64,000 nucleotides of DNA, from NCBI RefSeq assembly GCF_000419445.1, contig NZ_AULK01000005.1, positions 124,001-188,000 on the forward strand, read 5' to 3'. The notes under the pieces are model-generated. The model did not search any database. It was not told where the DNA came from and saw only the letters and a list, made by a program, of their open reading frames with translations. This DNA comes from Gryllotalpicola ginsengisoli DSM 22003. GTDB taxonomy: Bacteria > Actinomycetota > Actinomycetes > Actinomycetales > Microbacteriaceae. Below are positions 57,120 through 64,000 of this stretch, piece after piece. Each line of letters starts with the position of its first letter. Position 1 is the stretch's first letter. Made by a program: the position numbers and the translations under genes.

Positions 57120-58523
57120 GTGCACGCCACCCGACAGCGACCGTTCCCGCGCGCCGCGGCGCTCCTCGCCGCCGCGTTCGCCGCGGCTCTCGCGCTGGCT
57201 CTGACGCCCGCGGCCGCCCACGCGGCCACCACCCCGATCGACCCGAGCACGGCCAAGGAGTCCATCCTCGTCCGCACCCTCGACAACAGCTCGCCGCCGG
57301 CGAAGCCGCTGCCGAACATCCCGGTCGAGATCTCCGGCGACGGCTACGACGTCACCACCGCGACCGATGCCAAGGGGCAGATCGAGGTCGGGGTGCCCGA
57401 GCCGGGCGACTACACGGTGACGATCGACACCTCGAAGGTGCCGAGCGGCCTCGCCCTGCCGCCGGCGCTCAAGGCCAGCCGCACCGTCACGGTCGACACC
57501 GGTAACAAGCAGGTGCTGGCCAACTACATCTTCGTCTCGGCCTCCGCCGCCCAGCAGTCGAGCCGGCCGAGCTCGGGCGCCACGAGCGGGCCGTCGTCGT
57601 CCTCGACGTCGGAGAGCCCGTCGAGCTCGAGCTCCGGCAGCAAGTTCTCCCGGCAGATCTGGCCGAGCATCGTGACCGGCCTCGTCTTCGGCCTGCTGCT
57701 CGCCCTCGCCTCGATCGGCGTCTCGCTGATCTACGGCACGACGGGCCTGAACAACTTCGCGCACGGCGAGCTCGTGACCTTCGGCGGGCTGATGGCCTAC
57801 ACCTTCACGCGGCTCGTGCCGCTGCCCGGCCCGGTCGCGATCCTGATCGCCCTGGTGCTCGGCGGCGTCATGGGCTACGTGCAGGATCTCGCGATCTGGC
57901 GGCCGCTGCGCCGCAAGCGGGTCGCGCTGATCCCGCTGATGATCGTCAGCATCGGCCTCTCCCTCGCGCTGCGCTACCTGTTCCAGATCATCTACGGGCC
58001 CGGCTCGCTGGTCATGCCGCAGGACAGCTCGGCCGCCCTGTCGATCGGACCGGTGCACCTGACCGGGGCGAACCTGTGGGCGGCGATCATCTGCATCGTG
58101 GCGCTGCTGCTCGTGGCGTTCCTGCTCACCCGCACGAACATCGGCAAGGCCACGCGCGCCGTGTCCGACAACCGGGCGCTGGCCGCCGCCTCCGGGATCG
58201 ACGTGGAACGGGTCATCCGTATCGTCTGGACCGCGGGCGGCGCGCTCGCCGGCCTCGGCGGCGCCCTGCTCGCCTACTACCAGACGGTGCAGTGGAACTC
58301 GGGCTCGCTGATCCTGCTCGCCATCTTCGCCGCCGTCACCCTCGGCGGTCTCGGCACGACCTACGGCGCGCTCGTCGGCTCGCTCGTGATCGGCCTGTTC
58401 ATCAACGTCTCGGCGATCTGGCTGCCCGCGAACCTCAAGTTCGTGGCGGCCCTCATCGTCATGATCGTCATCCTGCTCGTGCGGCCGCAGGGCATCCTCG
58501 GCAAGCGGGACCGGATCGGATAG
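57120..58523 (+). CDS. livH: Branched-chain amino acid ABC transporter permease LivH with N-terminal extracellular domain
   Basis: A 467-residue protein made of four parts: signal peptide ~1-35 (VHATRQRPFPRAAALLAAAF..AAAHA), an Ig/carboxypeptidase-regulatory-like beta domain ~45-140 (LPNIPVEISGDGYDVTTATDAKGQIEV), a Ser-rich linker ~147-173, and the LivH permease ~180-467 with eight helices (LIYGTTGLNNFAHGELVTFGGLMAYTF and NIGKATRAVSDNRALAAASGIDVERVIRI of the family loop). E. coli LivH lacks the first three parts. The extra domain would be outside the membrane and might capture the substrate-binding protein. GTG 57120 has AGGAGG six bases upstream. First gene of livHMGF. Confidence 0.93.
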   Translation: MHATRQRPFPRAAALLAAAFAAALALALTPAAAHAATTPIDPSTAKESILVRTLDNSSPPAKPLPNIPVEISGDGYDVTTATDAKGQIEVGVPEPGDYTVTIDTSKVPSGLALPPALKASRTVTVDTGNKQVLANYIFVSASAAQQSSRPSSGATSGPSSSSTSESPSSSSSGSKFSRQIWPSIVTGLVFGLLLALASIGVSLIYGTTGLNNFAHGELVTFGGLMAYTFTRLVPLPGPVAILIALVLGGVMGYVQDLAIWRPLRRKRVALIPLMIVSIGLSLALRYLFQIIYGPGSLVMPQDSSAALSIGPVHLTGANLWAAIICIVALLLVAFLLTRTNIGKATRAVSDNRALAAASGIDVERVIRIVWTAGGALAGLGGALLAYYQTVQWNSGSLILLAIFAAVTLGGLGTTYGALVGSLVIGLFINVSAIWLPANLKFVAALIVMIVILLVRPQGILGKRDRIG

Positions 58524-58533
58524 CGGAGCGAAC

Positions 58534-59511
58534 ATGCTGGACTGGACCTTCCTCCCCCTCACGCTGAACCAGATCATCTCGCCGCAGACGATCGCGTACG
58601 CCCTGGCCGCCCTCGGCCTGACCGTGCACTTCGGCTACTCGGGCCTGCTCAACTTCGGCCAGGCCGGGTTCATGTCGGTCGGCGCCTACTTCTTCGCCAT
58701 CACGGCGACCCGCTTCGGATTCCCCCTGTGGGCGTCGGTGCTCGCAGCGCTCGTGGGCTCGACGGCGTTCGCGTTCCTGCTCGGCATCCCGACGCTGCGG
58801 CTGCGCGCCGACTACCTGTCGATCGTCACGATCGCCGCGGCCGAGATCATCCGCTACACGGTGCAGACGCCGAACCTCACCGCGCTCACCGGCGGCTCGG
58901 ACGGCATCAACGGCTCCGAGGCCGGCTTCGAGGCCATCAACCCCATCCCCGACCGGGTGTACAAGATCGGCGTGCAGCCCTACACGAACGACGACCTGTG
59001 GGTGATCATCGTCGGCTGGGTGCTCGTCGGCGCCGCGGCGCTGTTCGTGTGGCAGCTGATGCGCAGCCCGTGGGGCCGCATCGTCAAGGGCATCCGCGAG
59101 GACGAAGACGCGGTGCGCGCGCTCGGCAAGAACGTCTACTCGTTCAAGATGCAGGCCCTGATCATCGGCGGCGTCCTCGGCACGCTCGGCGCGATCATCA
59201 ACATCCTGCCGACCTCGCTGCAGCCCGACAACTACGGCACCCAGACCACGTTCTTCCTGTGGACGATCATGCTGCTGGGCGGGGCGACCACCGTGCTCGG
59301 GCCGATCATCGGCGCGATCATCTTCTGGGTCGTGCTCTCGCTCTCCGACGGATTCATCGCCGTGCTCTCGACGGCGAACATCGTGCCGCTCTCGCAGGTG
59401 CAGCAGGGGCCGGTGCGGTTCATCATCGTGGGGGTGGCCCTGATGCTGCTGGTCGTGTTCCGGCCGCAGGGCATCTTCGGCAAGAAGAAGGAGGCGTACT
59501 TCAGTGCCTGA
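58534..59511 (+). CDS. livM: Branched-chain amino acid ABC transporter permease LivM
   Basis: A 325-residue permease: YALAALGLTVHFGYSGLLNFGQAGFMSVGAYFFAITATRF opens it, RADYLSIVTIAAAEIIRYTV and MRSPWGRIVKGIREDEDAVRALGKNVYSFKMQALIIGG hold the EAA-like coupling loop. It ends with VVFRPQGIFGKKKEAYFSA. It would pair with LivH as the membrane channel for Leu/Ile/Val or another LivK ligand. The start lies 10 bases after livH and its stop overlaps livG by 8 bases. Confidence 0.95.
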   Translation: MLDWTFLPLTLNQIISPQTIAYALAALGLTVHFGYSGLLNFGQAGFMSVGAYFFAITATRFGFPLWASVLAALVGSTAFAFLLGIPTLRLRADYLSIVTIAAAEIIRYTVQTPNLTALTGGSDGINGSEAGFEAINPIPDRVYKIGVQPYTNDDLWVIIVGWVLVGAAALFVWQLMRSPWGRIVKGIREDEDAVRALGKNVYSFKMQALIIGGVLGTLGAIINILPTSLQPDNYGTQTTFFLWTIMLLGGATTVLGPIIGAIIFWVVLSLSDGFIAVLSTANIVPLSQVQQGPVRFIIVGVALMLLVVFRPQGIFGKKKEAYFSA

Positions 59512-60586
59512 CCCGACGCCTGAGACGACCGACTCTGAGACGACCGGCACCGTGTCGACGGGCACGGTGACGGATGCGTCCCCCATCGTCGCCGAGCCGA
59601 TCCGGCCCGGCGTGCCGAAGGTCGACCCGATCCTCATCGCCGACGGGGTCGTGCGCCACTTCGGCGGCAACGTCGCCGTCGACGTTGCGCACGTGGAGGT
59701 GCCGCGCGGCAAGATCACCGCCCTGATCGGGCCGAACGGCGCCGGCAAGACGACGTTCTTCAACCTGCTCACCGGCTTCGACAAGCCGAACTCCGGCGCC
59801 TGGACCTTCCAGGGCCACTCGCTCGCCGGCGTGCCCCCGCACAAGGTGGCCCGCCGCGGCATGGTGCGCACGTTCCAGCTGACCAAGTCGCTCGGCCTGC
59901 TCTCGGTGCTCGAGAACATGCGCCTCGGCGCGACGAAACAGCTCGGCGAGCGCTTCATCCCCTCGCTGATGCCGTTCCTGTGGAGCGCGCAGGAGAAGGC
60001 GATCACCGAGAAGGCGATGGAGCTGCTGGCCCGCTTCAAGCTCGACGCGAAGGCCGACGACTACGCCGCCTCGCTCTCGGGCGGGCAGCGCAAGCTGCTC
60101 GAGATGGCCAGGGCGCTGATGAGCGACCCGACGCTGGTCATGCTCGACGAGCCGATGGCCGGCGTGAATCCGGCGCTGACGCAGTCGCTGCTCGGCCACA
60201 TCCTCAACCTCAAGCGCGAGGGAATGACCGTGCTTTTCGTCGAGCACGACATGCACATGGTGCAGACGATCGCCGACTGGGTGATCGTGATGGCCGAGGG
60301 CAAGGTCGTCGCCGAGGGATACCCGCGCGAGGTGATGGGCGACCCCGCCGTCATCGACGCCTACCTCGGCGCCCACCACGACACCGACCTGGGCACGCTC
60401 ACCGGCCAGCTGGCGGTCGCCGAGGAGGTCGGCGTCTCCGGCGACCTCATCGAGCAGATCGAGGGCGAGATCGAGGCGGAGCCGAACCTCGCCGCGGAGC
60501 CGGCGAACGAAAGCGCTGTGGAGCTGGAAGAGGAAGAGGCACCGGGCGGCGCATCCGTCGACGAGCCGGAGGAGGGCGAGAAGTGA
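59504..60586 (+). CDS. livG: Branched-chain amino acid ABC transporter ATPase LivG
   Basis: A 360-residue ABC ATPase, longer than the ~255-residue E. coli LivG. A 40-residue acidic/Thr-rich N-terminal extension precedes Walker A LIGPNGAGKTTFFNLLTG (~75-90). LivG-specific VRTFQLTKSLGLLSVLENM, signature LSGGQRKLLEMARALM and Walker B VMLDEPMAGVNP follow, then the H-loop VEHDMHMV. A 75-residue acidic tail (EGEIEAEPNLAAEPA.., VELEEEEAPGG..) closes it. GTG 59504 overlaps livM; GTGA links it to livF. Confidence 0.95.
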   Translation: MPDPTPETTDSETTGTVSTGTVTDASPIVAEPIRPGVPKVDPILIADGVVRHFGGNVAVDVAHVEVPRGKITALIGPNGAGKTTFFNLLTGFDKPNSGAWTFQGHSLAGVPPHKVARRGMVRTFQLTKSLGLLSVLENMRLGATKQLGERFIPSLMPFLWSAQEKAITEKAMELLARFKLDAKADDYAASLSGGQRKLLEMARALMSDPTLVMLDEPMAGVNPALTQSLLGHILNLKREGMTVLFVEHDMHMVQTIADWVIVMAEGKVVAEGYPREVMGDPAVIDAYLGAHHDTDLGTLTGQLAVAEEVGVSGDLIEQIEGEIEAEPNLAAEPANESAVELEEEEAPGGASVDEPEEGEK

Positions 60587-61347
60587 CCGACGAGATCGCG
60601 CTGCAGACCGAGGACCTGGTCGCCGGCTACATCCCCGGCGTGAACATCTTGAACGGATGCTCCGTGACGGTGAAGAAGGGCGAGCTGGTCGGCATCATCG
60701 GCCCCAACGGCGCAGGCAAGTCGACCCTGCTCAAGGCGGTGTTCGGGCAGGTCGGCATCCGCAGCGGCAAGGTGCTGCTCGGCGGCCAGGACATCACGGG
60801 GCTGAAGGCCGACAAGCTGGTCACCCGCGGCGTCGGCATGGTGCCGCAGAACAACAACGTGTTCCCGTCGCTGACGATCGCCGAGAACCTGCAGATGGGC
60901 GCCTACCAGCGGCCGAAGACCTACCAGGAACGTCTCGACTTCGTCACCTCGCTGTTCCCCGAGCTCGCAAAGCGGCTCGCGCAGCGGGCCGGATCGCTGT
61001 CGGGCGGCGAGCGGCAGATGGTCGCGATGAGCCGCGCGCTGATGATGGATCCGCAGGTGCTGCTGCTCGACGAGCCGTCGGCCGGCCTCTCCCCCGTCAG
61101 GCAGGACGAGACGTTCATCAACGTCGCGCAGATCAACCGCGCCGGCGTCTCGGTGCTGCTGGTCGAGCAGAACGCGAGGCGCGCGCTGCAGATCTGCCAC
61201 CGCGGCTACGTGCTCGACCAGGGCCGGAACGCGCACTCGGGGCCCGGCCGCGAGCTGCTGAACGACCCGAAGGTGATCGAGCTGTACCTCGGCACGCTCG
61301 CGACCGACCACACCGCCACCTCCACCACCCCCGTCGTCGGCGGCTGA
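60583..61347 (+). CDS. livF: Branched-chain amino acid ABC transporter ATPase LivF
   Basis: A 254-residue ATPase: VAGYIPGVNILNGCSVTVKKGELVGIIGPNGAGKSTLLKAVFG with Walker A, LivF-type GMVPQNNNVFPSLTIAENLQMGAY, signature LSGGERQMVAMSRALM and Walker B VLLLDEPSAGLSP. It partners LivG on the LivHM channel. GTG 60583 overlaps the livG stop by four bases; the tracker start at 59980 lies in another frame of livG and is not real. Last gene of livHMGF; after its stop a candidate ECF42 promoter leads into the YCII genes. Confidence 0.96.
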   Translation: MTDEIALQTEDLVAGYIPGVNILNGCSVTVKKGELVGIIGPNGAGKSTLLKAVFGQVGIRSGKVLLGGQDITGLKADKLVTRGVGMVPQNNNVFPSLTIAENLQMGAYQRPKTYQERLDFVTSLFPELAKRLAQRAGSLSGGERQMVAMSRALMMDPQVLLLDEPSAGLSPVRQDETFINVAQINRAGVSVLLVEQNARRALQICHRGYVLDQGRNAHSGPGRELLNDPKVIELYLGTLATDHTATSTTPVVGG

Positions 61348-61408
61348 CCTCCTCAGTCGGCCCGGAGCCGATTCGCGTCGATCCGGAACGCGAGCGGTCG
61401 ATCCGCAC

Positions 61409-61437
61409 TGTCGATCTGGCGCCCTCCCGCGCATCGG
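61409..61437 (+). promoter_or_regulatory. Candidate ECF42 promoter, cassette 2
   Basis: TGTCGA (61409-61414) continues as TGTCGATCTGG, nearly identical to TGTCGATCCGG before cassette 1. After 17 bases comes CATCGG (61432-61437), a weaker -10 match than CGACGC there. It lies ~29 bases before the YCII ATG and 62 bases after livF. The -35 is clear; the -10 is less certain. Confidence 0.55.
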
Positions 61438-61465
61438 AGTAGTGAAGAGCCACCAGGGAGGAACC

Positions 61466-61816
61466 ATGGCGAAGTATCTCGTGCTCATCTACGACGACGA
61501 GCAGCAGCTGGCGGGCGCGGACCCGTCGATCATCGAGGCCAATCACGAGCGGCACGTCGCGTTCAACCGCGACAACGGGGCGGCCGTCGTCGGAGGGGCA
61601 CAGCTCAAGGGGTCGGAGACCGCGACGAGCATCCGTACCCGCCCCGACGGGACGGTCACCGTCACCGACGGCGTGTTCGCCGAGACCAAGGAGGTGCTCG
61701 GCGGCTACTACGTCATCGACGCGCCCGACTACGACGCCGCGTTGGCGCTGGCCAAGCAGGTGCCCGCCGTGTTCGGCGGCGTCGAGGTGCGGCCGATCAT
61801 CGACCCGGGGGCGTGA
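61466..61816 (+). CDS. YCII (DGPF-domain) protein, cassette 2 first gene
   Basis: A 116-residue YCII protein: MAKYLVLIYDDEQQLAGADP, then VTVTDGVFAETKEVLGGYYVIDAPDYDAALALA with a DGVF variant of the DGPF motif. It is shorter than the cassette 1 members because the charged C-terminal tail is missing. ATG 61466 has AGGGAGGAACC; the tracker start at 61442 is eight residues longer and does not match the family. It is followed by a second YCII gene after one base (TGAGATG). Function unknown; target-type gene of the ECF42 factor. Confidence 0.93.
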   Translation: MAKYLVLIYDDEQQLAGADPSIIEANHERHVAFNRDNGAAVVGGAQLKGSETATSIRTRPDGTVTVTDGVFAETKEVLGGYYVIDAPDYDAALALAKQVPAVFGGVEVRPIIDPGA

Positions 61817-61817
61817 G

Positions 61818-62159
61818 ATGGGCAAGTACCTCGCGCTGATCTATGGCGACGAGTCGGTGTGGTCGGGCCTCGACCCCGAGGCGGAGAAGGCGATGTACGC
61901 CGAGTACGACGCCTTCGGCGAGCAGTACGGCTCCTATCTGGTCGGAGGCGAAGAGCTGCGGCCGAATGCGACGGCCAAGCTGATCCGCCGCACCGCCGAC
62001 GGTGAGGTCGTGGTCACGGACGGCGCGTTCGGCGAGACGAAGGAAGCGCTCGGCGGCTACTACGTGATCGAGGCCGACGACGAAGCCACGGCGCTCGAGG
62101 TCGCGTCGCATGTGCCGGCGCCGGGCGGCTTCGTCGAGCTGCGCCCGATCGCCGAGTAG
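61818..62159 (+). CDS. YCII (DGPF-domain) protein, cassette 2 second gene
   Basis: A 113-residue YCII protein, MGKYLALIYGDESVWSGLDP with VVVTDGAFGETKEALGGYYVIEADDEATALEVA. It resembles its upstream neighbour more than the cassette 1 pair, suggesting duplication within each cassette. The DGAF motif again varies the third and fourth positions. Its TAG precedes the ECF42 ATG by 8 bases. Soluble and cytosolic by composition. Confidence 0.93.
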   Translation: MGKYLALIYGDESVWSGLDPEAEKAMYAEYDAFGEQYGSYLVGGEELRPNATAKLIRRTADGEVVVTDGAFGETKEALGGYYVIEADDEATALEVASHVPAPGGFVELRPIAE

Positions 62160-62167
62160 GCAGAACC

Positions 62168-63439
62168 ATGGGCACGGATGCCGCGGCCGGCGCCTCCTCG
62201 CATCCGGGAGCCCGCCGCGCCGAGGCCGAGGCGGCGGTCGCCCGCGCCCACGCCTCGGAGTGGACCTTCGTGCTCGCCGCCGCGGCGCGGGTGGCCGGCG
62301 ACCTCGACGCGGCCGAGGATTGCGTGCAGGACGCCTACGCCCAGGCGCTCGTGCACTGGGCGCGGGACGGGGTGCCGGCCCGGCCCGGCGCCTGGCTGAC
62401 CACGGTCGCCACGCGTCGGGCGCTCGAGCTGCATCGGCGCGCGGCCACCCTCGCCCGCAAGCTGCCGCTGCTCGTGCCCGACCCCGTCGACGAGCTGCCC
62501 GAGGCGTACGAGTTCCCCGACGAGCGGCTGCGGCTCGTGTTCACCTGCTGCCATCCCGCGCTCGCGCTCGAGGCGCAGGTCGCGCTGACGCTCCGCTTCG
62601 TCTGCGGGCTCAGCACGGCCGAGGTCGCCCGCGCCTTCCTCGTCAAGGAGGCGACGATGCAGGCGCGGCTCACCCGGGCGAAGAAGAAGATCGCCGAGAC
62701 GCGCATCCCCTACCGGGTTCCCGACGCCGCCGAGCTGCCCGAGCGGCTCGCCGCCGTGCTCGAGGTGGTGCATCTGGTCTACACGAGCGGGCACACCGCC
62801 GCCGCGGGCGCCGGGCTGACCCGGCTCGACCTCGCCGAGCGAGGCATCGCCCTGGCGCGGATGCTGCGGGCGCTGCTTCCCCGCGACCCCGATGTGGCGG
62901 GGCTGCTCGCCCTCACCCTGCTCACCGAGGCCCGCCGCGCCGCCCGCACCGACGCCGACGGCCGTCTCGTGCTGCTCGAAGACCAGGATCGCGCGCTGTG
63001 GAACCATGAGCTCATCGCCGCCGGGCAGCAGCTCGTCGAGCAGGCGCTGCGCACCCCGCCCGCCGGGCGCTACACGCTGATGGCGGCCATCGCGGCGCTG
63101 CACGACGAGGCGCCGAGCTGGACCGAGACCGACTGGCCGCAGATCCTCGCCCTCTACGACCTGCTGCTGCGGCGCTGGCCGTCGACGGTCGTGGCGCTGA
63201 ATCGAGCCGTCGCGGTGAGCTTCGTCGAAGGACCCGCCGAGGCGCTCGCGCTCGTCGACGGGCTCGCCGAAGACCCCTCCCTCGCCACCTACCCGTACCT
63301 CGCCGCGACCCGCGCCGACCTGCTGCGCCGACTCGGCGAGACGGATGCCGCCGCGGCGGCCTACGAGGAGGCGCTGCTGCTGACCGCCAACGAGGTCGAG
63401 GCGCAGTTCCTCTCCGCGAGGCTCGCCGACCTGCGCTGA
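62168..63439 (+). CDS. ECF42-type RNA polymerase sigma factor, copy 2
   Basis: A 423-residue ECF42 factor. Region 2: EWTFVLAAAARVAGDLDAAEDCVQDAYAQALVHW; region 4: LRFVCGLSTAEVARAFLVKEATMQARLTRAKKKIAETRIPYRV; C-terminal extension with TPR-like helices including WNHELIAAGQQLVEQALRTPPAGRYTLMAAIAALHDEA and LNRAVAVSFVEGPAEALALVDGLAEDPSL. In studied ECF42 factors that extension is needed for activity. No anti-sigma gene is nearby. It differs from copy 1 in sequence and N-terminus, so the two are not a recent duplication. Confidence 0.93.
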   Translation: MGTDAAAGASSHPGARRAEAEAAVARAHASEWTFVLAAAARVAGDLDAAEDCVQDAYAQALVHWARDGVPARPGAWLTTVATRRALELHRRAATLARKLPLLVPDPVDELPEAYEFPDERLRLVFTCCHPALALEAQVALTLRFVCGLSTAEVARAFLVKEATMQARLTRAKKKIAETRIPYRVPDAAELPERLAAVLEVVHLVYTSGHTAAAGAGLTRLDLAERGIALARMLRALLPRDPDVAGLLALTLLTEARRAARTDADGRLVLLEDQDRALWNHELIAAGQQLVEQALRTPPAGRYTLMAAIAALHDEAPSWTETDWPQILALYDLLLRRWPSTVVALNRAVAVSFVEGPAEALALVDGLAEDPSLATYPYLAATRADLLRRLGETDAAAAAYEEALLLTANEVEAQFLSARLADLR

Positions 63440-63446
63440 CGGTGCA

Positions 63447-63504
63447 CCGAGGCGACCCGCGATGGGCTTCTGGGGCGCCGAAACGCCATCACGCGTCGCC
63501 TCGG
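63447..63504. repeat. Dispersed hairpin, copy 2 (GCGACCCGCGATGGG family)
   Basis: CCGAGGCGACCCGCGATGG (63447-63465) is complementary at 17 of 19 bases to 63486-63504. It is 8 bases past the ECF42 stop and before the convergent livK fragment. The 5815-5872 copy lies at an equivalent convergent position. Confidence 0.75.
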
Positions 63505-63523
63505 CGGGGGTGTGGAACGCGAA

Positions 63524-63549
63524 GGGGCCCCGCCTTCCGGCGGGGCCCC
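63524..63549. terminator. Perfect 11-bp hairpin between ECF42 and livK
   Basis: GGGGCCCCGCC (63524-63534) and GGCGGGGCCCC (63539-63549) flank a TTCC loop. No long T-run on either strand, but the stem is perfect and sits between convergent genes. Confidence 0.75.
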
Positions 63550-63561
63550 AGCGCGGTGCGA

Positions 63562-63702
63562 CCCTTCGAGACGCGCTACGCGCTCCTCAGGGACCACCCT
63601 TCGAGACGCGCTGACGCGCTCCTCAGGGACCGCCCTTCGAGACGCGCTACGCGCTCCTCAGGGACCGCCCTTCGAGACGCGCTGACGCGCTCCTCAGGGA
63701 GC
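63562..63702. repeat. 35/36-bp tandem array, four units
   Basis: Units start at 63562, 63597, 63633 and 63668, headed CCCTTCGAGACGCGCT. Units 1 and 3 continue ACGCGCT, units 2 and 4 gACGCGCT, so the array is alternating. Each unit is itself palindromic (GAGACGCGC/GCGCTCCTC). It ends 3 bases before the livK stop codon. The head and the CGAGAC core resemble the other intergenic repeats of this window. The 265-base gap 63440-63704 holds only this, the hairpin and copy 2 of the dispersed palindrome. Confidence 0.9.
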
Positions 63703-63704
63703 GC

Positions 63705-64000
63705 CTAGTTCTTGGTCAGGTCGCCGAACTCCGCCGACTCGAACGTGTTCGAGTTGTCCTTGTTGTACTTGTAGATGGAGATGTAGGCCTGGCCGGGGTC
63801 GCCGTTGTCCTGGAAGGAGATGGGACCCGACAGACCCTGGTAGTGGATCGACTTGCCGTCCTTGATCAGGTCGGCGCAGGCGGAGAAGGTCTTGCAGTCG
63901 GTGTCACCCGAGGTGATGGACTGCAGGTTGTCCTTCAACGTCGTGCCGTCGGTCGCCCCGCCCTTCAGCGCCGCCAGGGCCATCACCACGACCCCGTCGT
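63705..64000 (-). CDS. livK: LivK-type substrate-binding protein, C-terminal fragment
   Basis: The last ~98 residues of a periplasmic-binding-type branched-chain amino acid receptor: GVVVMALAALKGGATDGTTLKDNL.., then CKTFSACADLIKDGKSIHYQGLSGPISFQDNGDPGQAYISIYKY. The Cys pair in DTDCKTFSACADLI and the GPISFQDNGDP strand are typical of type I LivK receptors. The N-terminus, signal peptide and start lie beyond the right edge. livHMGF, its likely partner, is 2.4 kb away on the opposite strand with an ECF42 cassette between. Symbol by family and context. Confidence 0.9.
   Translation of the reverse strand, partial: DGVVVMALAALKGGATDGTTLKDNLQSITSGDTDCKTFSACADLIKDGKSIHYQGLSGPISFQDNGDPGQAYISIYKYNKDNSNTFESAEFGDLTKN

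Noticed and set aside
63562-63702. Possible CRISPR array from regularly spaced repeats
   Set aside because: Units are directly adjacent with no spacers, and no cas genes are in the window. The 19030, 23851 and 55267 arrays are likewise spacer-free.

Overview
This 64-kb window is a GC-rich (roughly 70%) chromosomal segment of an actinobacterium, most likely a member of the Microbacteriaceae. That assignment is inferred from a monomeric NADP-dependent isocitrate dehydrogenase, an F420-type LLM oxidoreductase, a PerM-like gene next to purN/purH, a guaB / guaB3 / glpD / guaA neighbourhood, many GTG starts, and short intergenic palindromes of the GGTCGAGTAGC type. Genes are tightly packed on both strands. 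I see no rRNA, tRNA, prophage, transposase or CRISPR array.

Layout. 1-9.1 kb: sugar and amino-sugar catabolism. It holds an aldo/keto reductase fragment, two Gfo/Idh/MocA oxidoreductases, a DeoR regulator, nagA on the + strand and a nagZ-like / ROK kinase / nagB operon on the - strand, with purU and a small membrane protein between. 9.1-16 kb: two tandem paralogous secreted subtilases. 16-25 kb: icd, a GNAT protein, an alkyltransferase-like protein, an asymmetric ABC exporter pair with a 42-codon ORF upstream, and a membrane-anchored dimethylargininase-like protein. 25-33 kb: a purN-purH gene fusion, a PerM-like protein, an esterase divergent from a MarR regulator, and sucCD. 33-42 kb: a RimK-type ligase with a C-terminal RCK_C domain divergent from a RimB-like protease, a two-component system, pcrA, a glycerophosphodiesterase, a BI-1 protein, a TPR protein and an acetate transporter. 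42-44.4 kb: an ECF42 sigma factor with two YCII (DGPF) proteins. 44.7-57 kb: guaA, DUF3817, SURF1, KhtT/KhtU, glpD, guaB3, a MalY-type lyase, an LLM oxidoreductase and guaB. 57-64 kb: livHMGF, a second YCII-YCII-ECF42 cassette, and the end of a livK gene.

How the genes work together. The nag genes would feed N-acetylglucosamine, freed from cell-wall material by the GH3 enzyme, through phosphorylation, deacetylation and deamination to fructose-6-phosphate. purU, purN-purH, guaA, guaB and guaB3 give the window a strong purine and one-carbon theme. icd and sucCD are TCA-cycle genes 14 kb apart whose upstream regions carry the same 14-bp palindrome, suggesting a shared regulator. The two ECF42 cassettes each have a TGTCGATC-type promoter element before their first YCII gene.

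Most notable observations: the duplicated ECF42 cassettes with matching promoters; the icd/sucC palindrome; guaA apparently starting at ATT behind a perfect Shine-Dalgarno; the purN-purH fusion with an out-of-frame TAG at the junction; several unusual domain fusions (membrane-DDAH, RimK-RCK_C, LivH with an extracellular domain); at least five families of short intergenic repeats; and a dispersed WCGGATGC octamer that seems to dictate codon choice.
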